This document shows positions 1 to 8,270 of a DNA stretch of 64,000 nucleotides, one piece after another. Below the pieces are notes generated by a model that was not told where the DNA came from, ran no database searches, and saw nothing but the letters and a program-made list of their open reading frames with translations. Position 1 is the first letter of the stretch. Each line of letters begins with the position of its first letter. The position numbers and the translations under genes are program-made. The DNA is taken from the NCBI RefSeq assembly GCF_900116805.1, contig NZ_FPBV01000011.1, positions 1-64,000 on the forward strand. The letters are read 5' to 3'. This DNA comes from Paenalicyclobacillus macrosporangiidus. GTDB taxonomy: Bacteria; Bacillota; Bacilli; Alicyclobacillales; Alicyclobacillaceae.

Positions 1-66
1 GTTATTTTCCACGCCTTGGAGCTTGCGAATCCACTCAAGAACTGCGAAGCTATTGACAGAAGCCAT
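1..66 (-). CDS. Unknown protein, N-terminal fragment cut by the window edge
   Basis: Only the first 22 codons are visible (MASVNSFAVLEWIRKLQGVE and on). The ATG at 66 is preceded by a perfect AGGAGG nine bases upstream, so translation is well supported although the product is not. I do not recognise the family. Its leader has a promoter with a palindrome over the -35 box and a stem-loop that abuts the ribosome site, an arrangement often seen in front of transposase genes. That parallel is only suggestive. Confidence 0.5.
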   Translation of the reverse strand, partial: MASVNSFAVLEWIRKLQGVENN

Positions 67-79
67 CGTTGCGTTCCTC

Positions 80-109
80 CTACTAGTTTGTTTCGCCACA
101 CTCTAGTAG
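80..109 (-). repeat. Inverted repeat next to a ribosome site
   Basis: CTACTAG at 80-86 and CTAGTAG at 103-109 are perfect 7-nt arms around 16 bases. In the minus-strand mRNA the 3' arm touches the AGGAGG at 76-81, so the stem-loop could hinder ribosome access to the truncated gene. Confidence 0.45.
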
Positions 110-134
110 ACACGCACGGTGGCTTCGTCGTCAA
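105..134 (-). promoter_or_regulatory. Sigma-A-like promoter for the truncated left-end gene
   Basis: On the minus strand there is TTGACG (134-129), an 18-base spacer and TCTACT (110-105). A second palindrome, CGTCGTC at 126-132 and GACGACG at 140-146, overlaps the -35 box and could be an operator. Confidence 0.45.
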
Positions 135-162
135 TTGTGGACGACGCATTTTACACCACTAC

Positions 163-592
163 TTGAGACTTTAACCTATGAGGATTGGAAACTGACATCA
201 ACGGTATCGAACAACGGTTGCGCGCAACCGTTTGTAGGGTACCTATGAGGATTGGAAACATGGTATTTCCGTTCAGGCTTCGGTCAATGCCCTTCGTTTG
301 TAGGGTACCTATGAGGATTGGAAACCCGCCCCTTGTGCCGGCCGCCTCCCGCCACAACCGCGTTTGTAGGGTACCTATGAGGATTGGAAACAAAGAGTTA
401 CGTCCTGCGGAGAAGGCGGCGACGGTGTTTGTAGGGTATCTATGAGGGTTGGAAACATAACGGAGGTGATCCCCATGGTCTCTGGAATCGAGCCCGGTTT
501 GTAGGGTACCATATGAGGATTCGAAACGCTGCCTCGGCCATCTTCGTAAAGCCACGCGCGACGTTTGTAGGATACCTATGAGAATGGGCAAC
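163..592 (+). CRISPR. Small, partly decayed CRISPR array (7 repeats, 6 spacers)
   Basis: Repeats of 30-31 nt start at 163, 230, 296, 362, 427, 497 and 563, separated by spacers of 35-40 nt. The consensus begins GTTTGTAGGG and ends TATGAGGATTGGAAAC, close to the type I-B/III family of Firmicutes repeats that end in ATTGAAAC. Only the copies at 230, 296 and 362 are identical. The 163 copy keeps only its 3' 19 bases, the 427 copy has two substitutions, the 497 copy has an insertion and a substitution, and the 563 copy is mutated in its 3' half. The repeat polarity implies rightward transcription, so a leader should lie left of 163, but no AT-rich leader and no cas gene is visible. Confidence 0.93.
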
Positions 593-672
593 CGAAACCG
601 ACGCTGGCCTGTCCCGCAGTCCATCCAGCGTTGGTACGACACCGATAAGCATCATCGGCGCCGGCGCCTGTC

Positions 673-825
673 TCAGATCTCTGGCCGGCGAGGAGCGGCT
701 GCGCCGCCGGGCTTGACTTCTTCGGCGGGGCGCGTGAACCAAAAGTAGAACGTCGCCAAGAGAATGGCGGCTCCATAGATGACGGGCTGCGGAAGTTGCA
801 CGGCAGGAAGTTTATGCAGGAACAT
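673..825 (-). CDS. Small single-span membrane protein, 50 aa, unknown
   Basis: The peptide runs from MFLHKLPAVQLPQ to RRPEI. It has one hydrophobic stretch around residues 15-30 and a charged, Gly/Ala/Pro-rich cytoplasmic-type tail. GAGGTGATCTCG precedes the ATG, giving a good ribosome site. It begins five bases after the stop of the 206-aa membrane protein upstream, so the two form one transcriptional unit. I cannot name the family. Function unknown; possibly a partner subunit of its neighbour. Confidence 0.6.
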   Translation of the reverse strand: MFLHKLPAVQLPQPVIYGAAILLATFYFWFTRPAEEVKPGGAAAPRRPEI

Positions 826-830
826 CGAGA

Positions 831-1451
831 TCACCTCACCCTTCGTGCTTCGGAATGGGTGCCAGAAATCTTTTTGGACCGTTTGGCCCGAGTGGTGTTG
901 GACGGACGGGGTACCTGCGCTCCAGACGTCAGGAAGGACCCGATGGTCGGCGAAGGCTGCAGATTGAAGCGGGTGATCGGCGGGGTGTCAGGGCGTCCAC
1001 CGAGGCGCCACAGTGGGCCGCGCTTGATCTCGCGCTCGATGATGGCGGAACGCAGATCGGAAAAGAACTCTTGGGCACGGCCGCTGGTTTCACTGGGGTC
1101 GGCGGCGACAGGAATGTTGGGGTTGCCGAACACCGGTCCGGTGACCACAAAATTAAACTTCCCCGACGAGATCCATGGCCCCGTGTTGGTGATTTGACCT
1201 GTGATCAAGAGCAGGGCGATGATGACGTCAATGGCGTCGAGAACGAATCCCGCCCCGTCTCCCTGCCCTTCCATCCTTGTACTGCCGGTGATGGGGCCGG
1301 CAAGACTGAGCCAGATGGCTCCCGATGCAAGGAACACGCCGCCACAGGTCAACTGACCTGTAAGAAGCAGGATGGCGATCCAGATGTCAATTGCCCGCAG
1401 AATCCCGGACACGAGGGCCTTTTCCCGCATGCGGCGACGTTGACGGTTCAT
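831..1451 (-). CDS. Unknown membrane protein with an internal duplication, 206 aa
   Basis: Two homologous segments stand out: residues about 18-60 (LRAIDIWIAILLLTGQL, then a Gly-rich turn and ITGSTRM) and about 69-112 (LDAIDVIIALLLITGQI, then VFGNPNI). Each has a hydrophobic helix ending in TGQ and a second apolar stretch closing with a GPxxG motif. The C-terminal 90 residues are polar. It is followed closely by the 50-aa membrane protein gene. I do not recognise the family, and no catalytic motif is visible. An outlying position near the CRISPR remnant may suggest accessory DNA. Confidence 0.7.
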   Translation of the reverse strand: MNRQRRRMREKALVSGILRAIDIWIAILLLTGQLTCGGVFLASGAIWLSLAGPITGSTRMEGQGDGAGFVLDAIDVIIALLLITGQITNTGPWISSGKFNFVVTGPVFGNPNIPVAADPSETSGRAQEFFSDLRSAIIEREIKRGPLWRLGGRPDTPPITRFNLQPSPTIGSFLTSGAQVPRPSNTTRAKRSKKISGTHSEARRVR

Positions 1452-1708
1452 TCACCTCTCGTCCCTTCGGCATGCCTCGGTCCCAAGTCAGGTCCAACGG
1501 TAAACCACGATGAACCTCTCGATTCTCAATCAGGGTATGCAGGCAAGTGGGCCAACAGTGTGGACTGTCATCCCAGGCGGCGATGCCCACCTGTCCCTGG
1601 GTTGGGGAACATCCCGCCCGAACACCCATCCCGCGTCCTGGCTGGCGGGTTGTTCTCTGTTCTCCGGGGCGTTCTATTGGGAACGAAATCAATGTGGAAA
1701 AGGGGGAG

Positions 1709-1737
1709 GATGCGCCTCTCAGCCTTCGAGGCGCATC
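1709..1737 (-). terminator. Rho-independent terminator of the diiron-protein gene
   Basis: GATGCGCCTC at 1709-1718 pairs perfectly with GAGGCGCATC at 1728-1737. On the minus strand the stem is followed by a pyrimidine tract containing TTTT. The stem overlaps the last codons of the gene it terminates. Confidence 0.6.
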
Positions 1738-2447
1738 ATTTCCTCGTGCAGTTCCTGATACATCCTGGCTTCCGACTGTGCGATGAATTTCCCCGTCTCG
1801 TACATGGTCTTCAAATCGTCGGGAGACGTGAACGACTGAAGCACGTCTTTGCACAGTTGATAGTGCCTGGGTTCATGTTCATCGGCGTGCACTTGCCAGA
1901 AGCGCACGTCAATTACGCGATCCCGGTTGTAAGCTGGATGCTGGAAGTATTGGCCGATGCGGCCCATCACCGCGCCTGCGAACATCTCCGAACCGAGGCC
2001 AACGGCGGCCATCGCCTGCAGAGGGGACGCATGCCGGAAGAAGTCAATGAACGTGTCGATGGCCTTCTGGACGGCGGGGGACATCGGTTCATCGGGGATG
2101 CCGTTCGCGTCCAGGCGCGCATCGGGGACAACAGATCGCAAAAAGGTCAGATACAGCTTTTCATGCGCCCGTCCGGGTTCGCCCCGTCCTGCCTCATCCC
2201 ACAGGTTGTCGGCAATCGGGACCCACCAGGTGTCTATGGGCGGCATGGCAGAGATGGCCGCTCCGAGCACCCGCGGAAAGTTGCGGCTGTAGTAGGCGTA
2301 CTGAAGGGCAAAGTGGCGGATCTGCGCATAGGAGTAGGCGCCAGCGCCCAACGTCTGCAGGAAAGCGCCGTTGAAGAATTCCTCCTCGACCAGGGCCTCC
2401 ACCGCCCGCTCGACATCGGCGTAGGAACGCAACACGACCGATTCCAT
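1719..2447 (-). CDS. Haem-oxygenase-fold diiron protein (CADD/PqqC/TenA-like)
   Basis: The 242-residue protein matches the iron-containing redox enzyme family with the TenA/PqqC/haem oxygenase helical fold. Candidate metal ligands follow the pattern of Chlamydia CADD: Glu and His in the segment DEAGRGEPGRAHEKLYL (about 84-100), Glu in GSEMFAG, and the cluster HADEHEPRHY near residue 190. Members oxidise small substrates, and some cleave themselves or make p-aminobenzoate; which applies here is not visible. The ATG at 2447 follows AGGAGGGTGATCC. It is a single gene with its own promoter and terminator. Confidence 0.8.
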   Translation of the reverse strand: MESVVLRSYADVERAVEALVEEEFFNGAFLQTLGAGAYSYAQIRHFALQYAYYSRNFPRVLGAAISAMPPIDTWWVPIADNLWDEAGRGEPGRAHEKLYLTFLRSVVPDARLDANGIPDEPMSPAVQKAIDTFIDFFRHASPLQAMAAVGLGSEMFAGAVMGRIGQYFQHPAYNRDRVIDVRFWQVHADEHEPRHYQLCKDVLQSFTSPDDLKTMYETGKFIAQSEARMYQELHEEMMRLEG

Positions 2448-2492
2448 GGATCACCCTCCTTGTCCGCAGGGATCAACGCAAAGTGCCCTGAC

Positions 2493-2522
2493 AGGATACG
2501 GTACAACACAGGCCGCAGTCAA
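2493..2522 (-). promoter_or_regulatory. Candidate sigma-A promoter of the diiron-protein gene
   Basis: The minus strand has TTGACT (2522-2517), an 18-base spacer and TATCCT (2498-2493), about 45 bases upstream of the ATG at 2447. Confidence 0.45.
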
Positions 2523-2735
2523 TACGTCGGAGGGCGCTCCGTATCTTTCCAGGGAGGCTAGGGAAGGGGAGGAACTGGAATATAAGGGATTTTAAAATTA
2601 CCGAATGAATCGTTTAATATGGAGAAAACCAACAATTTCATGATGCATTGAGAGGGAAACCGTTGTAGATTGAAAACAGGGATCGACCGTCCCAATACAC
2701 GGCGTCCGGAAAAGATGGACCCGAACGGAAAGGAC

Positions 2736-4358
2736 ATGAGTGCGATGCAGCGAGGAGGATTCAAACGCCAGCTGTCGCTGGCTGATTTGACGTTTATCGG
2801 CCTCGGGTCCATCATCGGGTCCGGATGGTTGTTCGCGTCGCAGCGGGCGGCGCACATCGCCGGACCGGCGGCTTGGATTTCCTGGGTGATTGGCGCATTG
2901 GCGGTCACTTTGCTGGGGCTGGTCTACGCGGAGCTCGGCGGAGCCCTTCCACGGGCCGGCGGAACCGTCCGGTATCCCGACTTTTCGCATGGACCGTTGG
3001 TGGGATACCTGCTCGGCTTCGCTTCGATTGTGGCGTTCGCCAGTGTGGCAGGCATTGAAGCCGAAGCGATGCGCCAGTACGCCGACACCTGGTGGCCGAC
3101 CCTCGGCAGCGGCAGTCCGACGGCGCTCGGGTGGTTCGTGCAGTTGGCCTTGCTGACGGTCTTCTTCCTGCTCAACTATTGGTCGGTAAACCTGTTCGGG
3201 AAGATCAACACCATTTTGACGGCTGTCAAGTTCATCGTGCCGACGTTGACCATTGTGGTGCTGTTCATGCATCTGAAGCCCGCCAACTTCTCGGTGCACG
3301 GCATGGCGCCGTATGGGTTCTCCGGGATTGAGCAGGCGGTTTCGACGGCCGGAATCATCTTCGCGTTTTTGGGCTTCCAGCAGGCGGTGGGATTCTCTTC
3401 GGAAGCCAAGAATCCGCAGCGCACCGTGCCGGTCTCCATCCTGCTGGCGGTGGTCCTGTCGGCCGGTCTCTACGTGCTGCTGCAGTTGAGTTTTGTGGGG
3501 GCGGTGCCGGCCTCCGCCATCGCCAAAGGGTGGGACGCGCTCGACTACACCTCCCCGTTTGCCAACGTGGCGGCGGCTTTGGGATTGGGGTGGCTGTCGA
3601 CGGTGATCCTGGGGGATGCCGTCATCTCGCCGAGCGGCACAGCGAACATCTATCTGTCCGCGACGGCGCGCGTGATCTATGGCTGGGCGAAGAACGGGAC
3701 GTTCTTCCGCCTGTTCACGCGCCTCGACGGCCGGACGGGTGTGCCGCGTCCGGCCCTGTGGCTGGCGTTCCTCCTGTCCGTGTTCTTCACTCTGCCGTTC
3801 CCGTCATGGGACAAGCTGGTGGGCGTGGTCTCGTCCGCCACGGTGCTGACGTACATTCTCGGCCCCGTGTCGGCCCATGCGTTCCGGCGCACGGCGCCGG
3901 AGTTGAACCGGCCTTTCCGCCTGAAGGGGATAGGCGTCCTGTCGCCCATGGCTTTCGTGGTGGCGTCGCTGATCATCTACTGGACCGGGTGGAAGACGGA
4001 TTCCCTCCTGCTCGGCGCCCAATTGGTCATGTTCGTCGTGTATCTCCTCTTCCGCCGTATCGCTCCGAACCACGTGCCGCTCGCGGAACAGGTGAGGGCG
4101 TCGGTCTGGCTCGTCGTGTACGAAGCGGTGATGATGGTTCTGTCGTATCTCGGCACGTTTGACGGCGGACAGGGCATCCTGCGGTCGCCGTGGGACCAGG
4201 TGGCCGTGGTGGTTTGGTCCGTCGCCACGTACTACTGGGGGATCCGCAGCGCACTGTCCCGGCCCATCTTCGACGAAGACGACGTGTTGGATCCGGTGAC
4301 GGACAAGCCGGCCGCGGCCACGCCGACCGTGGCGGAGCCGTCCGCGCCGAATCTGTAA
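2736..4358 (+). CDS. APC-superfamily amino-acid permease (YveA-like)
   Basis: This is an integral membrane transporter of about 540 residues with roughly 12 hydrophobic spans. The opening FIGLGSIIGSGWLFAS is the conserved first-helix substrate and ion site of APC permeases. The overall length and this motif resemble the Bacillus aspartate:proton symporter YveA, but the substrate cannot be fixed from sequence. Possible starts are TTG 2670, ATG 2715 and ATG 2736. I chose 2736 because family members usually have only a few residues before the FKRxLSL motif. The 210 bases upstream are AT-rich. A strong terminator follows, so it is monocistronic. Confidence 0.88.
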   Translation: MSAMQRGGFKRQLSLADLTFIGLGSIIGSGWLFASQRAAHIAGPAAWISWVIGALAVTLLGLVYAELGGALPRAGGTVRYPDFSHGPLVGYLLGFASIVAFASVAGIEAEAMRQYADTWWPTLGSGSPTALGWFVQLALLTVFFLLNYWSVNLFGKINTILTAVKFIVPTLTIVVLFMHLKPANFSVHGMAPYGFSGIEQAVSTAGIIFAFLGFQQAVGFSSEAKNPQRTVPVSILLAVVLSAGLYVLLQLSFVGAVPASAIAKGWDALDYTSPFANVAAALGLGWLSTVILGDAVISPSGTANIYLSATARVIYGWAKNGTFFRLFTRLDGRTGVPRPALWLAFLLSVFFTLPFPSWDKLVGVVSSATVLTYILGPVSAHAFRRTAPELNRPFRLKGIGVLSPMAFVVASLIIYWTGWKTDSLLLGAQLVMFVVYLLFRRIAPNHVPLAEQVRASVWLVVYEAVMMVLSYLGTFDGGQGILRSPWDQVAVVVWSVATYYWGIRSALSRPIFDEDDVLDPVTDKPAAATPTVAEPSAPNL

Positions 4359-4421
4359 CGGCTGAAACGGTTGACCCTACGGGTGTTTTGACTCCTCTCC
4401 ATCTACGGTTCCTCCGACGCG

Positions 4422-4456
4422 CCAACGGCCCCCGGCATGGGGGCCGTTGGATTTTC
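4422..4456 (+). terminator. Strong rho-independent terminator after the permease
   Basis: A perfect 12-bp stem (4422-4433 with 4439-4450) has the loop GGCAT and is followed by ATTTTCC. It separates the permease from the germination operon. Confidence 0.88.
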
Positions 4457-4457
4457 C

Positions 4458-4487
4458 TCATAGAATCGCCTTCCTCTGGGCATTCTA
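4458..4487 (+). promoter_or_regulatory. Sigma-G-like forespore promoter of the germination operon
   Basis: TCATA at 4458-4462, exactly 18 bases, then CATTCTA at 4481-4487 fits the sigma-G pattern (about GMATR, N18, CATNNTA). gerA-type operons are known sigma-G genes. The first ATG lies 62 bases further on. Confidence 0.6.
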
Positions 4488-4548
4488 TCCTCTGCTTGTT
4501 TCACGTTTGCAGACGATGACGGGATGAACTGCACAGGATGTGGCATGG

Positions 4549-5982
4549 ATGAAGCCGACTCAACAGTTGATGCAGCAACTGCACGACGCGTACGACATCG
4601 TGGTGCGCCCCATTCCGTCCAGTGGCCTCGATGTGGTCTTCATCTCCACCATGGTGGATTTAACCCGCGTGGAGGAGCGACTCTTGGGCCCGTTGACCCG
4701 AAATCCGTCAAAGCGGCCAGGAAATATCGAGCGGTGGTTGCGCGACACCCTGCAGTTGGGGGAATTGCGCCTCACGCGGGACGCTCGCGAGGCGGCGTTG
4801 AAATTGCTCGACGGTCACGCGGTGATCTGCTTTCCGAAAGGTTATGTGCTGGTCAACGTCCAGGGATTGCAGCGGCGTCTCCCGGAGGAACCCGCCGCGG
4901 AGATGTCCATCCGGGGGCCGCGGGACGGTTTTACGGAGTCCCTGGACACCAACGTGTCGCTCATTCGATCCCGCCTGCGGGATCGCCGCCTGGTCATCCA
5001 GACCTTTGAGTTCGGCCAGCGCACCCGGACCAAGGTGTTGTTGCTGTATCTCGAGGATCTGGCCAATCCGAACATCGTTCACGAGGCGGTGCAACGGCTC
5101 CGACGCGTTCAGGTGGACGGGCTGCTGGACAGCGGCGGGTTGGAGCAGTGGATTGAGGACAACCCGTGGTCGCCGTACCCGCAAATCCAATCCACGGAGC
5201 GCCCCGACAAAACCATCTCGGCGTTGTTGGAGGGCAGGCTGGCGATCCTCGTCGGCGGCAGCCCCTTTGCCCTGCTGGTGCCGACGGTCATGGTTTCCTT
5301 TTTCCAGACGTCGGATGACTACAGCCAGCGCTGGATCTCGGGGTCCGCTATCCGCATCGTGCGCATCTTCGCCCTGGCCCTGTCCGTCTTCTCTCCGTCG
5401 TTGTACATCGCGTTCACCATGTACAATCCGGAGCTGCTGCCGACAAACCTGGTCATCCAGTTGGCCGCCACGCGGGAAGGCATTCCGCTGCCCATCGTGT
5501 TCGAGGCGGCCTTCATGGAATTCATGGTCGAACTGTTGCGCGAGGCTGGGAATAGAATGCCGCAGCAGATGGGACAGTCGTTCACGGTCGTCGGCGGGTT
5601 GGTGATTGGGGACATCGCCGTGCAAGCGGGCATTGTCAGCCCCATGATGGTCGTGGTCGTTGGATTGACCGCCCTCGGCGCGTTTGCGATTCCAAACTAT
5701 GAGGCCGCCTTTGTCACGCGCATGATCCGTTTTCCCATGTTGATGGCCACCTCCGTGTTCGGCATCATGGGCACGCTGGTGTTCGCGCTGCTGCTCGTCG
5801 CCCATCTCTCGACACTCAAGTCCTTTGGCGTCCCGTACCTCAGCCCCTTTGCCCAGTTGGCGTACGTCGACTGGCTCGACACCCTGGTCAAGGGGCCGAC
5901 GCAGTGGTCGGTGCTTCGTCCGGCGACCTACTGGAGCCCGCGCGCATGGCAACTTCGGCGGCGCGGGGGCTGGAGAGGTTGA
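4549..5982 (+). CDS. gerKA: Germinant receptor A subunit (GerA/GerKA family)
   Basis: A 477-residue GerA-family protein. A soluble N-terminal half of about 240 residues is followed by about five hydrophobic spans beginning near LAILVGGSPFALLVPTV. Family motifs are visible (ESLDTNVSLIRSRLRD; GQSFTVVGGLVIGDIAVQAGI). With the B and C subunits it forms the inner-membrane germinant receptor of spores that senses nutrients and triggers ion release. ATG 4549 is preferred over GTG 4540 because AGGA sits ten bases upstream of it. It is first in an operon with the B and C subunits and cydDC. The ligand is unknown, and the symbol is by family only. Confidence 0.92.
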   Translation: MKPTQQLMQQLHDAYDIVVRPIPSSGLDVVFISTMVDLTRVEERLLGPLTRNPSKRPGNIERWLRDTLQLGELRLTRDAREAALKLLDGHAVICFPKGYVLVNVQGLQRRLPEEPAAEMSIRGPRDGFTESLDTNVSLIRSRLRDRRLVIQTFEFGQRTRTKVLLLYLEDLANPNIVHEAVQRLRRVQVDGLLDSGGLEQWIEDNPWSPYPQIQSTERPDKTISALLEGRLAILVGGSPFALLVPTVMVSFFQTSDDYSQRWISGSAIRIVRIFALALSVFSPSLYIAFTMYNPELLPTNLVIQLAATREGIPLPIVFEAAFMEFMVELLREAGNRMPQQMGQSFTVVGGLVIGDIAVQAGIVSPMMVVVVGLTALGAFAIPNYEAAFVTRMIRFPMLMATSVFGIMGTLVFALLLVAHLSTLKSFGVPYLSPFAQLAYVDWLDTLVKGPTQWSVLRPATYWSPRAWQLRRRGGWRG

Positions 5983-5991
5983 CAGAGCGGC

Positions 5992-7080
5992 ATGCTGAAA
6001 CAACGCAATGCGAATGCGGTGGCCGTCCTGACCTTTGAGTTGATCATCGGCTCCGGCATGTTCGAGTGGATTCCGGCTTGGCTGGGCCGGGCGCGGACGG
6101 CGGTGTGGATCCCGTTGATGGTCTACGTCGCGGTGGCGGTGGCGCTCTCGCAGATCATGGTCTATCTCGTCTGCCAGGGCCGCGTACGCAGGGCACAGGC
6201 GGTGACGGTGTTCGACGCCCTCCTGCCGCAGCAGAGAGTCGCGGAGGCGCTCAATGTCCTGATGCTGCTGGTGTTTCTCGTCAACGCGGCCATGGTCCTG
6301 CGGATGGCCATTCACCTGATTAAGTATGTGGCGCTGCCCGACACGCCGGTCCTGGTGTTGGTGGTGCTCGGGATGCTCATTCCGCTGCAACTGTTTTTCG
6401 GCGGCTTTGACGCCCTCCTCCGGTATGAATTGGCCCTGTTTTGGCCGACCGTGATCATCGGCGTTCTGATGTTGTTGCTCTGTCTCGAGGTGTCGGACGT
6501 GGCCAACCTGTTGCCGCTCTGGCCCATCAGCTGGCGGGCGGTGGCATGCACCCTTCCGGAGATCCTCTATCTTTTGCCGGGATTTTTGCTTGCCGCCGTG
6601 TACTTGCCCGTCTTTCACGCCGCTGGCGTGGAGGCCCAACCGATGCGGGGCATGGTCCTGGGCGGCGTCTTGGCCGCCGTCGCGCTGCAGCTTCTGAACG
6701 TGGCCGTGGTCGTCGTCGATTTCGGCCCTTTTGAAGGCGCGGCTTTGAACTGGCCCATCGTGGAAGCCGTCCGCATGCAGCACGGGGGCCGCTGGGCGGT
6801 GTTGTTTCTGCTCCCCGTCCTGTCGGCCGTCTCCTCCGCGGTGAATCTGTACCTGTACGCCGGGTACCGAATCGCCGTCTTCCACACGCGCGCTCGCAGA
6901 ATATGGGTCATCGGGCCGCTGATGGCCGCGGTGATTGCGCTGTCCGTGATCCCGGAGTCGTTTGAGCAGGTATCTCGGTACTATGCCCCGGTGGTGGAAG
7001 GGATGGGAGGCGTCCTCCTCGGGATCGTCATCGGCCTGTGGATGTGGACCGTGTGGAAGGGCGGTGTGCATGCTGGATGA
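5992..7080 (+). CDS. gerKB: Germinant receptor B subunit (GerAB/GerKB family)
   Basis: A 362-residue integral membrane protein of the APC-fold spore germination family, with about ten hydrophobic spans. It starts with a short positively charged N terminus, then FELIIGSGMFEW, where the GSG motif lies in the broken first helix that binds the germinant. It begins nine bases after the A-subunit stop and overlaps the C-subunit start by four bases, so the three are translationally coupled. The B subunit is thought to set nutrient specificity; which nutrient cannot be read here. Confidence 0.92.
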   Translation: MLKQRNANAVAVLTFELIIGSGMFEWIPAWLGRARTAVWIPLMVYVAVAVALSQIMVYLVCQGRVRRAQAVTVFDALLPQQRVAEALNVLMLLVFLVNAAMVLRMAIHLIKYVALPDTPVLVLVVLGMLIPLQLFFGGFDALLRYELALFWPTVIIGVLMLLLCLEVSDVANLLPLWPISWRAVACTLPEILYLLPGFLLAAVYLPVFHAAGVEAQPMRGMVLGGVLAAVALQLLNVAVVVVDFGPFEGAALNWPIVEAVRMQHGGRWAVLFLLPVLSAVSSAVNLYLYAGYRIAVFHTRARRIWVIGPLMAAVIALSVIPESFEQVSRYYAPVVEGMGGVLLGIVIGLWMWTVWKGGVHAG

Positions 7081-8270
7081 GACGGATGCGCCTGCTCGCC
7101 GTCGTGGTCTGTCTGGCTGTGTCGATGGGGCTGACCGGGTGTTGGGACGGGGTCGAGATACAGCAGCGGGCCATCGTCCTGATGATGGGGATCGATCCCG
7201 GCGACACCCCGGATCACGTGCAGGTGACGCTGCAACTGGCGAAACCGCGCCGCCTCAGCATCCCACCCTCCGGCGGGTCGTCCGGCGGGGGCGGACAAGG
7301 GTCACCGGTGATTGCCGTGAGCGAGCAAGGGCGCGGCGTCGGGGAAGCCCTGCACAAGATTCAATTGGATTTGAACCGGAGACTGTTTTTCGGCCATCTG
7401 CAGGCGGTCGTCATCCACCGGCAATTGGCGGAGCGGGGGATCTTCACCCTGCTGAACCCGCTCGTGCAAACGCGGATTGTCAGCCGCAACCTGTGGGTGT
7501 TCGTGTCGGAGCCGTCCACCCGGGCGTTCCTTGAGAAAAGCCCGGAACTGGACGTCATCCCGGCCATGTACCTGGCGGATCTGTTCCGGAACCGGATTTG
7601 GGTCAACCGCCCGTACGACGCCACGATTGGGGGATTTCACCAACGTTTGGCCACCCCGGGAATTGAGCCGTATGCGCTTCTCATCACGGGGATTGATTCC
7701 AAGCTGTCCGCGCCGCAGATCGACGGGCTGGCGGTCTTCTCCGGCGACCGGCTGGCCGGAGTTCTGACCGGCCCCCAGTTCACCGGGTGGCTGATGCTCG
7801 AGAACCAATTTCCGAAGTCCAGGTTGGCCTTGCCGTGCCCGGAGGACCCCGGCAGGCAGTTTGTCATTGATGTCAAATCGGTGCACAGCCGGCTGCGCGT
7901 ACGCAACCTGTCTGGCGCCCGCCCCTACGTGGACGTCGACGTCCGGATGCGCGGATCGGTGGAGGGCGGGGCCTGCGTCCCGGTAGAACTCCAGTCCGGG
8001 TTGGACAGCCTCAAACGGCAGGTGGAGCGGCAGACGCAGGGGATGGTCACGCGCGCGATTCAGTGGACGCAGTCTCCCCTGCACACGGACGTGTTGGGCA
8101 TCGGCCGGGAGGTGTACCGGTACCAGGCGGCGGAGTGGCGAGGCGAGGCGTGGTGGCGCCGCACGTTTGAGCGATTGGATGTGCGGGTGCAGGTGGACGC
8201 GCGGCTCGACTTCATGCAGACGTACGACCGGATCCAGATGGTCTATCCAAGGGGGGACGGCGCGCGATGA
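7077..8270 (+). CDS. gerKC: Germinant receptor C subunit lipoprotein (GerAC/GerKC family)
   Basis: A 397-residue protein with a lipoprotein signal: a charged start, a hydrophobic run and the lipobox LTGC, followed by WDGVEIQQRAIVLMMGID, the family hallmark (normally GCWDxxEI). The mature protein lies outside the forespore inner membrane and completes the receptor. ATG 7077 overlaps the B-subunit stop as ATGA; an upstream in-frame GTG at 7038 would spoil the signal peptide. The stop overlaps the start of cydD by four bases, an unusual link between germination and thiol export genes. Confidence 0.92.
   Translation: MRRMRLLAVVVCLAVSMGLTGCWDGVEIQQRAIVLMMGIDPGDTPDHVQVTLQLAKPRRLSIPPSGGSSGGGGQGSPVIAVSEQGRGVGEALHKIQLDLNRRLFFGHLQAVVIHRQLAERGIFTLLNPLVQTRIVSRNLWVFVSEPSTRAFLEKSPELDVIPAMYLADLFRNRIWVNRPYDATIGGFHQRLATPGIEPYALLITGIDSKLSAPQIDGLAVFSGDRLAGVLTGPQFTGWLMLENQFPKSRLALPCPEDPGRQFVIDVKSVHSRLRVRNLSGARPYVDVDVRMRGSVEGGACVPVELQSGLDSLKRQVERQTQGMVTRAIQWTQSPLHTDVLGIGREVYRYQAAEWRGEAWWRRTFERLDVRVQVDARLDFMQTYDRIQMVYPRGDGAR

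Noticed and set aside
855-2561. Long plus-strand open frame of 568 codons
   Set aside because: It runs antisense to the duplicated membrane protein and the diiron protein, has no ribosome site, and its translation is low-complexity Arg/Gly/Pro sequence.
4708-7071. Minus-strand open frame of 787 codons across the germination genes
   Set aside because: It is a GC-driven shadow rich in His, Arg and Gln with no family resemblance; the plus-strand Ger proteins are clear.
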